DNA from: Istiophorus platypterus
Taxonomy: Eukaryota > Chordata > Actinopteri > Istiophoriformes > Istiophoridae
DNA length: 64,000 nucleotides
NCBI GenBank assembly: GCA_016859345.1
Contig: CM029119.1
Location: forward strand, 5,025,609-5,089,608
Direction: 5' to 3'
Every line of letters starts with the position of its first letter. Position 1 is the first letter of the stretch. Both the position numbers and the translations under genes were made by a program. Below the pieces are notes generated by a model. That model had not been told where the DNA came from. It made no database searches and saw only the letters and a program-made list of their open reading frames with translations. Of the stretch, positions 48,591 through 60,180 are shown in pieces.

Positions 48591-49889
48591 CGTATGCTGC
48601 AAAAATCTGCATGCACACATACGCAGCATAGACTATGCTTCTCTCTCATAATAAAAACAGAGTGATCCAAGGCAGAGCTGCCCTCAGACAAAGCGCAGCC
48701 TCTCTCCACCAGTCAACCAGGAAGTGTATCCAGGCACAGGATACAACAACAGCCAAGACTCTGCAACATTGGCTCACACTGCATGTATTTGATAACATAA
48801 CTGAAGCTCACAGTCAAGATGTAAAAATTCTGCTGCTATAGCATATTGCCATATGAAGCCATTTAAAAGTGATTCAATTGATTAGGCAATTTATCATAAC
48901 ATGTGCATTTGAGGTTTTAAGAACCAAAGGTTTCGGCAGAGCAGTGATGCATATGAAGATAACAGGGAGAAAAAAAGAGATGCCACCACTAACCATCAGG
49001 AAGTAAAACTTTAGCTGCAGAAACAAGAGACGGGAACGGCTTTATTGCTCACTGAAGGAAGAAAATCCCAAAATGCCTATTTTTTATGATATCTTTTATG
49101 ATATCAGGGGGTTGGACTACTGCCTACACTGAGTAAAGAGCACCAGTGATTTAATATTTTACCTCCAGGAAGACAGGGTTTGAGAAAGACAAAAGTAGGC
49201 CCCACTTACACCTGGTATAACCTATATAATGTGTGGATCATGACGTCCAATCAGAGGCCTCGTACTTACCCTTGATATTAATAAGTATAGTCATTACATC
49301 AAGTTTGCCTGTACTGTGATCTCTATATGCAAAATGGGTAGGTAAAGACGGACAACAAACAGGGATCGTCCCAGGTCAAGGCAAGCCATGCTGACATCCT
49401 GTATGGACTTAATTACATGCATACATGAGCCAATCCTTTGCCAAGGAAGCCATGTACCATTTTTGCTGGGTTTGCTTGTAATAGCAGGAAGAGGCAGGAC
49501 TAGGTGATCTTTATATTTTTTGGGAGCAGATTTACTTGTAAAGAATTGGTCAGACTGTACATGTTGCAGTTACACATAACTGATCTCAATCTGAGCCAGA
49601 CCAACTCCAAATGTGGTCTGAACAATCCAGCAGTTTATATTGTTATAAAGATAACATATCCATATAGTTCTTGGTGTAGGCCTACATATAAGGAAACTCA
49701 ACAGCATCTTACTAGCCATGCTGGCGCCATGACATTTGTATTTAAAACTGCTGTGCCTCAGTGCAGCCACAGAGCCTCTAGAATAGCTTGGTATAGCAAG
49801 TTATTAGACCCTTCTTGCCTGGGTAACACCTGCTTTTCAAACTCTATATCCCCAGTTTGCAACTCAGGCTTTCTGTTAAAAAATCGTCA
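48591..49889. other. non-coding stretch, nothing firmly recognised
   Basis: Contains the exact tandem TTTTATGATATC at 49083-49106. The 132-codon frame at 49504-49902 (+) runs into the repeat-like stretch that follows and is unrecognised. Confidence 0.45.
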
Positions 49890-50015
49890 TCTCCAAGCCT
49901 GAGCTGAGACACTGTTTAAAAAGCTCCTCCAGAGCCACAGAAGACATTTTAGAACCGTTTAATGTGCTCACCACGGCTAATAAAGTGAACTTGACATTTG
50001 ATAGTGTCCCTTTAA
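49890..50015. repeat. possible end of an interspersed repeat
   Basis: AAAAAGCTCCTCCAGAGCCA, CAGAAGACATTTTAGAACCG and a terminal GTGTCCCTTTAA have the cadence of a fish repeat end (many finish in CCCTTTAA). Only one copy is present here and the 5' limit is unknown. Confidence 0.4.
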
Positions 50016-50660
50016 TGCAGTAACTAAATTCTAGAAAACTTGTTCCACTTTATTACAACCAAACAACACTGACAGTGTGTCAAAGTAAATGTATCCACAG
50101 ACAAAACCGGCACAAATTCAATAGATCTTAGTACAGTGTAAAGCAGTGTTATGCAACAACCTGCAGAAAACCTATGAAGATCTTCAATTTCCACCCTCAG
50201 CAAGTCTCAGTCCTGTGCAGGGATGTGACCTGAGTAGCTGTTTCTGTCAGATTGTGATACTACAGCCAATTCCATGATGGGAGTCTTATGCTAGCGGAGG
50301 GGCGAGGAATGTTAAACCAGGCCATGAATGAAGCTGAAATGAGGCTGATTAGATCCCCTTGGCTTTGTTCTGCCCTCCTGCCAAGGAAACACCAAAATGA
50401 CTTGTTATTCTTGTGCCACAGCCAGAAACCACACACTGTTTCCTATTTTGGACTAGGATCTTTCTCTTCCCAACTTTCACATATCACAGTGGGGTCTCAG
50501 ATCGGCTTGAAATGTGTGCATCAGACCACTATATAGACACACATCTGCTCAAATACACACAAAGCCCCACATGAGCACAGACCTACACACTCCCACTTTA
50601 TCAGAGGAATGTTCTGGGCGTAGAGGTATTTCCTGATATCAGGGTATGATTCGATCAGAT
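50016..50660. other. non-coding stretch, nothing recognised
   Basis: Ordinary sequence with CA-leaning patches near 50537-50590. No gene. Confidence 0.5.
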
Positions 50661-50682
50661 TGTGTGATTGTGTGTGTGTGTA

Positions 50683-50722
<40 letters not shown>

Positions 50723-50756
50723 TGTGTTTGTGTGTTTGTGTGTGTGTGTGTATATG
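50661..50756. repeat. (TG)n microsatellite with recurrent TTTG units
   Basis: About 96 bp. A pure TG middle is followed by three evenly spaced GTGTGTTT units, a higher-order pattern produced by copying an interrupted unit. Confidence 0.97.
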
Positions 50757-51245
50757 TTTATTAGTGTGCACATCTGTAAAATGGCCCAAAGAGAAGAGGA
50801 TAGAGAAAAAGAACACAAAGAAGAAGAGTAAGAAGCAGAAGAAGAGGCCTATGCAGGGAAAGAGACTGGCAGAGCCCTCGTTTAAAGCGAGCAGGTTTTA
50901 CAAGCAGCTGAGGAATGTAGACATGAATCGGCTTTTATTGTTTTACACGGAGCAGCGGTGGGCTACCAGCAACGACTATCTCTATCTCACCACATTTAAA
51001 GCTTTCTGCTCTCTTTAAATTCAATTTCTACTTTCCTCCCAAACTTTCTCCATCTCTATTGTCCTCTCATCCAACTTTCCACTTTTGTACCGTTGTCCTT
51101 CCACAACCCTGCCTCCCATAAAATACAGTCACTAATATGCTTTGCCAAATACATTTAAGAGGAAACGTAAAGTGATTGCTGCCCGAACTATGTTGGCAAC
51201 TTTTTTTCCAGTAAAGGAAGTGTGACATTCTTGTACAACAAAGAA
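50757..51245. other. non-coding stretch, nothing recognised
   Basis: Purine-rich at 50787-50850, then ordinary. The 116-codon frame at 50668-51018 starts in the TG array and is Lys-rich by composition. Confidence 0.5.
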
Positions 51246-51345
51246 GTCACAGGAGGACAGTGTGGATGATTGGGCGTCCAAAGCCCAGGACTCTGACACC
51301 AGAGACCAGGGTTCACATCGTGTGTCCCATGTGATGTAAGGTAAC
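51246..51345 (+). repeat. worn interspersed repeat, family A, copy 2
   Basis: Contains CACCAGAGACCAGGGTT at 51297-51313, identical over 17 bp to 56462-56478. The GGGTTCACATC part resembles a tRNA-type B box, as expected for a tRNA-derived SINE. An A box is not evident, so the SINE class is an inference. Confidence 0.65.
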
Positions 51346-51608
51346 ACTGAAACACTCGGTTAAGGTTCCACATTCAATATTCACATTCAATACACTGTAT
51401 AGGTTTCCTCAGGGTAATTTAGGCACCATTATGTTTCCTACATACATATTTACTGTTTATTTCAATTTACTTGCATATAAGCAGAACTTTTTTTAAAGAT
51501 AAAATTGCCTTCCAAAGGCCAGGTTCTATTACTTACTACTACTAAATCTTTTTGTAAATCAAAAATTTGCATCTTTGGGATTTAAAAAAAATTATTTTAC
51601 CAAAAGAA
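51346..51608. other. non-coding stretch between repeat remnants
   Basis: A+T-rich sequence; CATTCAATATTCACATTCAATACA doublet near 51371-51393. No gene. Confidence 0.5.
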
Positions 51609-51732
51609 TCAATTCAATTCAATATTATATTATATAGCACTAAATCATAACAGAGGTTATCCTAGGGCACATTACAATGTAAGGTTAAGACCTTACAATA
51701 TTATAGGTCCAATTCTGATAATACACAGAGTC
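51609..51732 (+). repeat. interspersed repeat fragment, 'TTATATAGC' family
   Basis: Reads CAATTCAATTCAATATTATA, TTATATAGCACTAAATCAT, AACAGAGGTTATCC, AGGGCACATTACAATG and TAAGACCTTACAATATTATA. I know this phrase order as a very common repeat of percomorph fishes. It contains an 8-bp hairpin GTAAGGT/ACCTTAC around TAAG. Confidence 0.75.
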
Positions 51733-53062
51733 ATTTTTGGCTGCTCTTTATTGTCAGAAACAGATCATTATTTTACAACTGCTCCTTTGGAATTACCTTG
51801 TACGGGAAAAAGTCTTTTCAGGCCAGATTGCATCATGTAATCCTGCAATAAGAAAATGGCCGCTACACCAAAGTTGCCTCACAGGCCAGTGGTTTTCCTG
51901 GTCGCTTGGTTTCCCCTCAGTGCTTGATACACGCGTCATTTTGAATGGAACTCTGCAAGCTTCATTATTAAAAACACATATGACGCCACAACAACATATA
52001 ACCATGGATATTGCTGAACCAATCAGGACTGAAACTGTAAGGATTTTAACTTCAATTTATTTAAAATGTTCTTATAAAATGTTCTTTAGCTTGATGCCCA
52101 ATGATTTATATAAACAAGGTGAATATCAGCCTGATTAATGTCTGCAAATAGAAAATGAGAGTTTAAGTGCCTCGGTCTCAAATGTGTGTATTCACTTTTG
52201 TTACTTTCTAAAGTGTCTGTGAGTATCCCTTTATGTTTGCATAGTCTATAGTATGATGTACTATATGACTGACTCCATCAGTTGGTGCCTGTGCACGATG
52301 TGTATAGATGTGTTCTTGTGTAGAAAAGAGTGATGGATAACTGTGTCTAAGCAGTAGTGCTGAACGCTGAGCCAGGCGAGTGTGTTAGGGGTCGACCGGC
52401 CGTCTTCTAGGGATACACTCTCTCTCTCAGCACATATAGTAGCATGTCAGCTATGATAAAGTGCGGCTACACAGTGCAGAGCTCCCTCAGGTATACTTAG
52501 CAAGGCAAACCCGCCTCACAGACACACTTCGTCATTACGCAAGGGAAGAAGGGTGTAAAGACAAGGTGCACATAAAACACACACTCCCCCTTATACACGC
52601 ACACAACACATTACCATACTCCCTTGAACACACACACGCACACACAAATACATACATAGAGAGGCAAAAACCGAACTCACTACATAGTTACTCACCTATA
52701 TAGAACAGTCCAAGACAGTTAGTCAGTGGGACAGCGGAGCTGCTAGATTTTCAGCGGCTGTAAGTGATGGTGTCCCCTCACACAAGCAATCCATCACACA
52801 CGCACACGGTAAATCTACATATTACAGACCTGTCTCAATTTTCCTACATGTAGAAATGAACATGTATACATATATTTTAAAAAATAATAGAAAACACCTA
52901 AATATAATTGTTATTCTCCATGATCCTTCTCTCCAAGTGTGAGAAAATGTGTTTTGATCATAACAGCAGTATTTTCTTTCTTATCTCCAGAACCTCTAGA
53001 TGTTTTGAGATATCCATCTCTGATAATTCTGCCTCCACCCAAAAACAAAATTGAATTTCCTC
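51733..53062. other. non-coding stretch, nothing recognised
   Basis: The 133-codon frame at 51737-52138 (+) has no family likeness. CA-leaning patches at 52575-52655 and 52795-52807. No gene. Confidence 0.5.
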
Positions 53063-53520
53063 AGGGGTGGAAATTTTAATAGTACATTTACTCAAATACT
53101 TTACTTTAATACAATTAAGGGGCACTTGTCCTTTACTTAATGTTTCCATGTCAAGCTATCTTGTATTTTTACTGCATTTCAGAGGAAAATATTGTAGTTT
53201 TTACTCATCCACATTTATGTAACATTTATGTAACTGTTCATATTTTCAGCTTACAAAGTATGATGGGCTGTAAAATTAGCACCACCCTGACCAGCTATAA
53301 TATTAAAATGCTGAAATGTTTATGTATCATTAATAATATATTCAACCAACAATAACGAACCAGTTATACAACATATATATTATATAAAACTCTTGATATT
53401 TTACATACACTCTGCTAATGAAAGAGTTTTACTTAAGCAGAATTCTAAGAATTCTAAGAATTCTTTTTTTTGAACAAAAGTGATTTTACATTAGCTAGTT
53501 TTAGTAAATTTTCCACCATT
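53063..53520 (+). repeat. interspersed repeat, 'CTCAAATACT' family, nearly full length
   Basis: Reads AGGGGTGGAAATTTTAATAG, ACATTTACTCAAATACTTTA, CATTTCAGAGGAAAATATTG, TTAGCACCACCCTGACCAGC, TAATATTAAAATGCTG, TTTTACTTAAGCAGAATTC and TTTTCCACCATT in that order. It matches my memory of an abundant non-autonomous fish repeat that ends in short inverted sequences resembling AGTGGTGGAA/TTCCACCACT. A 10-bp AATTCTAAGA tandem lies at 53441-53460. No coding capacity. Confidence 0.8.
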
Positions 53521-54289
53521 AAATTTTATTTATGGTGCTCAGCTGGATATTGTTGAAATATTTTTAATACCAGTGCTGATACAAAACTTCAGTTTCAGTA
53601 CTGACAGCAAAGCATGATTTCAATGCCTTCCTTTGAAAAATAGAAAAATGTTTGCACAAACCATTTCTTACCTTTAACAAAAAGACAAAGTTCTCAAATG
53701 TTAATTTAATTACATGATCTCATGGTGTTTTCCAATACTCTGCCGCAGGCACATTTCAGTTTTGTACCAAAAAAGTATTGCGGTTACAATATCCAGGCGT
53801 ACATTCTGGAGGCAAGTCATCCTGAATAATCCACAGAGTATGCACTTTTAGTATTTTCTGCTGAAATTAGTCCCACCCATTCCTTTCCAGACAAAATTCT
53901 CAGAGACAGAGCTTTAAAAACCCAGGGAAATAAAACCAAAACTATCTGTATGTCTACATATGGCATGAGGTAAGTGAGAAAATATGTTTTCTTTGTAATT
54001 TTGCTGAACCAACCCTTTAACCAAAGCAGGCAAGTTGCTGGGTTTCCTGTTATATAGGGGAATAATAATTACAGTATACCCAAAGCAGCAGTCTGGCTCT
54101 GTTCCCCTGGAAGACTAATTGGTTAAAATCAATGTGTAGCTATCCATTTAACGCAAATCCTCCTATTTGTTTTACACAAAGCTTTTCCTATCCATCGCTA
54201 TATCTCCGTCTCTTTGTCTGTCTTCCATGAGCCATCATTTACTGTACGCCAAAACAGATGCTGCTACGTCAGTGGCTGCTGTGATGCTA
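53521..54289. other. non-coding stretch, nothing recognised
   Basis: A+T-rich ordinary sequence. No gene. Confidence 0.5.
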
Positions 54290-54322
54290 TGTGTGTCTGT
54301 GTGTCTGTGTGTGTGCATGTGG
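54290..54322. repeat. (TG)n with TCTG units
   Basis: Imperfect TG tract with two GTGTGTCT units. Confidence 0.9.
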
Positions 54323-54511
54323 TAGGTGGAAGGAAGCAGGGCAAAATAATAAGCAGAATCGCTAATAAAGGAACAAAAGAGAATAATTTCCACAACACGC
54401 ACAAACTCTCACACACACACACGCAACAATCCCACCAAACATGTATTCAATCATTCATGCATCTGCGTGACAATAATGCATATTTCATGAAACAAGTGCT
54501 TCCCATATATC

Positions 54512-54555
54512 CCACGCACACACGCACACACACACACCATCCACCCACACACATG
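54512..54555. repeat. imperfect CA tract
   Basis: CA units with CACGCA and CACCCA variants. A shorter CA run lies at 54411-54422. Confidence 0.9.
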
Positions 54556-54658
54556 CTCTAATATTCTTCAACCTCACTGACAGTGATGTTGCTGACTCAG
54601 GCCTCTGATGGGGTTAAAGGCCTTTAGTGTTGCTGAATGGGCTCCTGTAGGACACATT

Positions 54659-54690
54659 CACACACACACACACACACACACTCACACACA
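54659..54690. repeat. (CA)n microsatellite
   Basis: About 32 bp of CA with one CTCA interruption. Confidence 0.95.
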
Positions 54691-54846
54691 GATGAACCTG
54701 CAAACCAACTAGCATCACCTGAAGGATGAAGGTACACTCTCCATACCTGCCATAATCTTCCACTTTTTTGCATGTGTATAAGGGAAGACAACCATGAGGT
54801 TTTGATCAAAAGCTCTATGAAGTCTAGCTAATGCTTCCCCCTGTCT

Positions 54847-54857
54847 GTGTGGTGTGT

Positions 54858-54892
<35 letters not shown>

Positions 54893-54909
54893 CTGTGTAT
54901 GTGTGTGTA
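54847..54909. repeat. (TG)n microsatellite
   Basis: About 63 bp of TG with a GCCTG interruption. It lies about 160 bp after a CA array of opposite sense, so single strands could pair across 54.66-54.91 kb. Confidence 0.96.
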
Positions 54910-56454
54910 CACACGCTATTGTGGGTGTGTGCATGTGTTCGTCTGATGGGCAGGCGGTTCATGTTGTTCAGCTCACTGCATAGCAGAGCAGCAGCCGAGA
55001 TAAATATAGTGAAGGGAAAAAATATCATGCAAGACGGAAAGAAAAGACTCAGGAAGAAGAATGATTCTTCACCATAGCAGCACATTAGTACTCAATTCAG
55101 TGGTGCAAACACATCAGTCAAACATTCCAATTTAGAGAATATAAGATTCAATTAAAAAGTCAATAATATTTTAAAACCCTTTTTTTTGGCTGCATGCAGT
55201 GTGATTTTGTTTTTATTGATTGAAAGACTGTGTGAGTACCGTAGGATTACCTCAGGCAGGTCAAACCTCACTTCTCCCACACAGAGAGCACACACACACA
55301 CAGGTTCCTCTTTACTTCATCAGTTCTTCTGTTTTTTTTACCTTTCTACCTTTTTATTCTTCGTGTCTGTCTCTTTGTCAGATGCTTTTTATCATCTCAA
55401 GTCACTGACGGCTTTTCTTGTTTTTGTTCACTCATTTTAATGTCCTTATTTAACAGGCAATACGTGTGTCAACCTGCAGCAAAATTTGTTCTGATGTAAA
55501 CAGTAGCACTAGCATGGGACAATGCTAAAAGCTAAAAAAAATAATCCCAAAATAGGCAGGGCAATGGTTTGAGGGTAGATTATCCCCATAAAACATCCTT
55601 ATTTGTGTTTAAAGCCACCTGTAATTACTCTAGTGTATAATATTGGCCTGATTTCTAATCCTTGCACAGGTATTACCTCATATGTACTCCAACAAAACTT
55701 GCTCTGTTTAGGTCAGTTTAGTCAGTATCTAATTACACCCCAAAAATAAGTGATTTCATGTCAAGGTTTCTTCTTTGGTGCCCGTTTGAATGTTTTAGTA
55801 GCTTTTCCACACAAGTGTCCATCTCTTACAGCTTATACTGTTTCAGTGTATGCAATTATGTACGTTTGCTTCCAATTTTATCTGAGGTGACAACTGGACC
55901 ACCTGTTCGACTGTTCAGTCCAGTCAGTAATATGACTATGTTTCCCCACCGTGTGCAAGCTGGTCCTGAAATGCTGTCTGAGTTTAGTCTGAAATTAGCA
56001 GCTGTCTTGTGAAACATGTTGGTCAGTTCACATCCTAAAAGCCTTTTCTCCTGTAACATTTAAAGTAAAAACATATGGTTAGAAAAGGTAAGCAGATATA
56101 GGCTAAGCAGCTAAACAGGGTTGAGTTAGGAAGCTATTTTTACTTATCATAATGCTAGATGTAACTGGCTCTGCACTGCAAGACAACATCAGTTCCGCTC
56201 CTTTATTTCCATGTCTTATGCATCATCAGCTGATGAGTATACTGACTTTTTACCCGATATGCGGCTTTAGCCATAGTGTTGTAGTACAATATCCTTATGC
56301 AGTTATATTTAAGAAACGTTTTCATGTTTTAAAATCCAACAGTTGAGAACACTGAGAACACAGCTGGATACAGCTTATTTAGCCTATTCATGGAAATGAC
56401 ATTAGTTTGATTATCTGACTAGTTACAGCTGGTAAATTCAGCAGGCAAAACTGA
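54910..56454. other. non-coding stretch, nothing firmly recognised
   Basis: About 1.5 kb with a short CA run at 55288-55302. Frames reach 84-85 codons without family likeness. 55580-56060 may hold an old repeat I cannot name. Confidence 0.45.
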
Positions 56455-56555
56455 CAGTGAGCACCAGAGACCAGGGTTTATATCCAGAGTCTCGTCTGTG
56501 GTTTAGGAAACAGAAGCACTTTGGTCAAGGTCAGGCAAAGATGGTGGTTTTTGTT
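56455..56555 (+). repeat. worn interspersed repeat, family A, copy 3
   Basis: Shares CACCAGAGACCAGGGTT exactly with 51297-51313, then continues with GTCTGTGGTTTAGGAAACAG and GGTCAAGGTCAGGCAAAG, which resemble the start of the 3.8 kb copy. The three copies together outline the family. Confidence 0.68.
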
Positions 56556-57544
56556 AAATATAAATAAACACATTGTGTCTGAACTCACTGTGAACTTTTT
56601 CTGCATTAATCCAGAGCATGAACCTTAATCCTATGCTGTGAGAGCCTTACTCCACCATTAAAGAATGTAATAATGTTGTAGTGACTACAAGTAGATATTG
56701 TACTCCAGGATCAGATATTTTGATAGGAAACAAACACGCTGTGTGAAAATTTTACTGATACATTCATTTATCAACATATTTGCCGCCTGCCAGATATGTA
56801 TATTAATAATATTTACTCATTACTTCAACAGAAAATGTCATCTGCTTGCGAGTATGTGTCCTTCAAAACTTGTATGCTGTTGAAAGTTCACTGTATATGA
56901 ACATAACTTCGAAAAAACAGGCTTGCACAGGTGGAGTAACAGAAACTAAATGGAGGCAGGGCTTTGTGAAAAGTAAGTGAAGCTTAGTATCAACTTTGGA
57001 TTAATCATTAGCTGAAAATCCTAGATGATACATTGTGTTTGTATATCAGATGTGCATTAAAAAAACCCCTCCCATGTAAATCCTCTTGCCAGTCCTCCAC
57101 CTAACTGTTTATATTCTCTTTTATTCTTTCCTTCCTCCCATGCTTTTGTAATTGAATTGTTTATCTGCTGTTTCCATACTGTAAAATTAATTGTTCTGCT
57201 GCCAACAACCAAACCTAAACCTTAAGATGAAACCTGAGTTTCATCTTAATCTTATCTCTTATGACTCAGCTCGCTTCCGTTCATTTTAGCTTCTCTTTGT
57301 CAAATTTTGTTACCCACATTTCACCCTAGACGGTGTTTCCCTCTTTTCTTAAACACTTTTCACTCTCTTACATTGAATTCTCCCTTCTACCATCGCTGCT
57401 CCTCCTCGCTCCACCTCTACTTCACCGTGTGACGGGCTGCTGCGCCCACAAAACCCTGACGGATACAGAGATAGCTTCACACACTGCACTGAGTGTGAGA
57501 CCACTGCGCATGCGAATTTCACACACAAATACTTTATATTTGCA
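56556..57544. other. non-coding stretch, nothing recognised
   Basis: A+T-rich, CT-leaning from about 57100. No gene. Confidence 0.5.
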
Positions 57545-57745
57545 GAGAGAGAGCTGGTGTTATGTGGGTGGAAAAATGAGAAGATCCTAGGTAGACAGAT
57601 GGTGAGTAAAGAGAAAGACTGGAGGACAGGTAAGGAGATGGAGAGAACAATGGTAAATGAGGGGAAAGTAGTACTGAAAATTAGAAAAAAATAGATGATG
57701 GAACAGAAAAAGGTGAAGGAGAGGAAAGCATGGAGGTGATAGGAA
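57545..57745. repeat. purine-rich tract
   Basis: Plus strand strongly A/G-biased, with few pyrimidines. A second such patch lies at 58040-58120. Confidence 0.75.
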
Positions 57746-57962
57746 TGTTAAGAACACATCAGAGACAGGAAGAAACAGATACCTGTCCTTTTCTATACCC
57801 AACCACACCCACCCTCAGGCTCTCTCGGAGAAAAAGACTGCTAACAAAGACACAGCAGCTAAACACCTCAGCCCTCCAGGGCAAAAAATGGCTGCATCCT
57901 CTGCATAGGAAAGCAGCCAGTCAGAAACAAAAGACAAAGGAAAAACCAGTAAGAAGAGGAGG

Positions 57963-57977
57963 AAAAAAAAAAAAAAA
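57963..57977. repeat. poly-A run, 15 nt
   Basis: Fifteen consecutive A after GAAGAGGAGG. Confidence 0.94.
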
Positions 57978-58689
57978 CATTGGAAGAAGCTCCCACTATA
58001 TAAAAAAACTCACATCACCATAGCAACCCTGGCCGTGGAGGGATGATAGCATACCAGAAAGATGGAAAAAAGAGGAGACGGGAGGGAAAGAGAGAAAAAT
58101 AAGAACGACTGGGAAGAAGGGACTGATAGAGGATCAAATATTAAGAGATTGATGATTCGAATAAAATGTAAAAATGAAGGCTTGTCAACAAAGGTTAAAA
58201 AGGGGTGAAGTGGCGAGAGGTTGAAGCTGAAGGTGAAATATCGACAAATTCAACAAAACGCTGGTTTGCGGCTTATTCATAACAAGCAGAAGTTGAGCCT
58301 GAGTCTCTACTAGTCACTGTGACGCTTTAATGGTCATCATAAAGAAAACCAAACTGTTTGATGGATAAAAGTTAAAAGTTAAATGTGTTTCATTCTTTAC
58401 TAGTAACAGGGAAGTAAGTGTAATAAGTGGTTAAAGTTCTTTCGGGACCTGCATTGGAATAGTTTATCATGTCATGAGCACGAAAGTGTTAAGAAATGTA
58501 AGTGTTAGAGTGTTTAAATGAGAATGGTATAAACAGAGATTGTCATGTTAAAGGTAATTGCACTGATTTTACAAATCATTAGCTTTGTTAGCATACTAGG
58601 CTTTGCAAATTAGCATAAAACTCTAAGTATAGCTCAAGGGAAAATATTTAAATTTAAAGGTCCTAAACAAATTTATTAAAGAAAGTGAA
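57978..58689. other. non-coding stretch, possible repeat 5' part near its end
   Basis: Purine-rich at 58040-58120. 58570-58625 (ATTAGCTTTGTTAGCATACT) may be the eroded beginning of the family B copy that follows. Confidence 0.45.
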
Positions 58690-58973
58690 CTGCTGAAAGT
58701 CATGAATATTCATCCTATGGGGACTATAGGTGTCTGTATGCAATTTGATAGCAATCAATTCGATAGTTTTTGTGAAATTCTACTAAGAAACAAAATATAA
58801 AAACCTCATGATGGTGCTAGAGGTCAAGTCAGGGGATCATTAAAGCCAGTAGGAGTCATCCTATGTGGTCCAGGAATGTCCATACAAACTTCATGGCAAC
58901 CCATCCAGTGGTTAGAAGTAAGTAGCCGACTGACCAGCCATCTTTAGAGCCTACTGCTAGCGAGGCTAAAAAA
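58690..58973 (+). repeat. interspersed repeat, family B, 3' part
   Basis: Contains AATATTCATCCTATGGGGAC, CTCATGATGGTGCTAGAGGT, CAAGTCAGGGGATCATTAAAG, CTTCATGGCAACCCATCCAG, a GACTGACCAGCC part and terminal CTGCTAGCGAGGCTAAAAAA. The middle aligns with 21.43-21.50 kb, and the rest follows a repeat well known to me from percomorph genomes. Together the two copies cover most of the element. Confidence 0.8.
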
Positions 58974-59084
58974 GAGAAGATCAAGAGCTGATAAGGGCTG
59001 TTCTGCTTTAAATGGAACACCAACATTTATAAACTTTTTGCCCATGCTGAGAAAGCCAAACACCTCCTACTATATCTCCTCATC

Positions 59085-59245
59085 CACCCTTCACCCTGTC
59101 CTAGCTCCCAGCACTTCTTTGCCTCGCAGTCTTTTACCTCTGCCTTTTCTCTTTCCCTAGATTCTTTCATCCTCTCCTCATTCCATTTTTTCCCTGCTGG
59201 TCATTCTGTATCTTCCCCCTTTTCTTCCCCCTTTTTTCCCCTCTC
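59085..59245. repeat. pyrimidine-rich tract
   Basis: Plus strand almost entirely C and T, with TTTTCTTTCCCTAG and CCCCCTTTTTTCCCC. It contains polypyrimidine-AG sequences that look like splice acceptors but no exon follows. Confidence 0.8.
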
Positions 59246-59329
59246 CATGTCCTTGGGGTATAGATTTACTGAATAATTTAGAACAGAGCTTGATTTATAA
59301 CTGTGCTTGTAGTGCCCAGAATTCTTAGT

Positions 59330-59500
59330 CTTGCTCATCAGTCTGGCAACTCATTATGGCCAAAAGGACGGCATGGCAGCCTAATCTCCAATTACACACC
59401 GCTGTTCTTAACTTAAACACTGTGTGTTCCAAACGCACTGGTTTAAGCAGTTGCGGCAGCAAATGCCAGGCTGTGATCTGACTCTTCGTATGTTATCGCA
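59330..59500. promoter_or_regulatory. candidate conserved non-coding element
   Basis: Repeat-free, evenly complex block with CTAATCTCCAATTACAC, GGTTTAAGCAGTTGCGGCAG and CAACTCATTATGGCC. CAATTA and TTTAAG cores suggest homeodomain binding. Compositional inference only. Confidence 0.3.
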
Positions 59501-59919
59501 AACAGCCAGGCCCAGTCTGTCTCAGTGAAATAAATATCTCACTATTGTCATGTAAAAATATCCTGATTCCAGGATTGGTGATTTAAGTGTTGATTGTGGT
59601 ATTTCATGGTCTTGTGAAGGCTGAGAAAATAACAAGCTGGGCTCTGAACCACATCAACATTGGAGAAGGGAGCGCTACCCATTCATTCTTACCTATCCAC
59701 ATTGTCCCAGCTGCTCCGTCGATCAGAACCAGTAGTGTTTCCAATCACAAGCGCACTTCTTCTGAACCCAAAAATAGACATGTACTATTTGATAGATTTT
59801 TGCCCAAGGGAACCCACATATGGAAAAATTTGTGTTGCTGAATTGTAACTGTCTGCACTGTCTGTGAGGAGATAATAGTGGTGGGAGGGAAACTTTTCAT
59901 TACAATAGCCATTCTCAAG
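59501..59919. other. non-coding stretch, nothing recognised
   Basis: The 84-codon frame at 59587-59841 is unrecognised. No repeat. Confidence 0.5.
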
Positions 59920-60180
59920 CACTCATTAATTGGGATAATTTGGATTTAATTGAAGTATAGAGAAAGTGAACAGTTACTAGTTGCACTGGGGCTTCCACTC
60001 AAGGACGCCCAAGAATCCCAGGACTCTGAGAACCACGGAGGGAGCTACAGCCAATCCTGATAACAACCAGTAGGTGGAATTAAATGCATATACATCAGCA
60101 TGACTAATAATTATATTCAGCTATTATATGCGGGCAGATAATCTGACAGAACCTGATAAGTAGAGTTGGGGGTAGATTCG
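59920..60180. promoter_or_regulatory. candidate conserved non-coding element
   Basis: AT-core-rich block with CATTAATTGGGATAATTTGG, GGATTTAATTGAAG, CCAATCCTGATAACAA, GTGGAATTAAATGC and CATGACTAATAATTATATTC, without simple repeats. GATA- and homeodomain-like words are dense. Compositional inference only. Confidence 0.3.

Noticed and set aside
51737..52138. 133-codon plus-strand frame
   Set aside because: Unrecognised translation and directly follows a repeat fragment; no transcript evidence possible here.
59085..59245. Several polypyrimidine-AG sites as splice acceptors
   Set aside because: Expected by chance in a CT-rich tract; no open exon follows.
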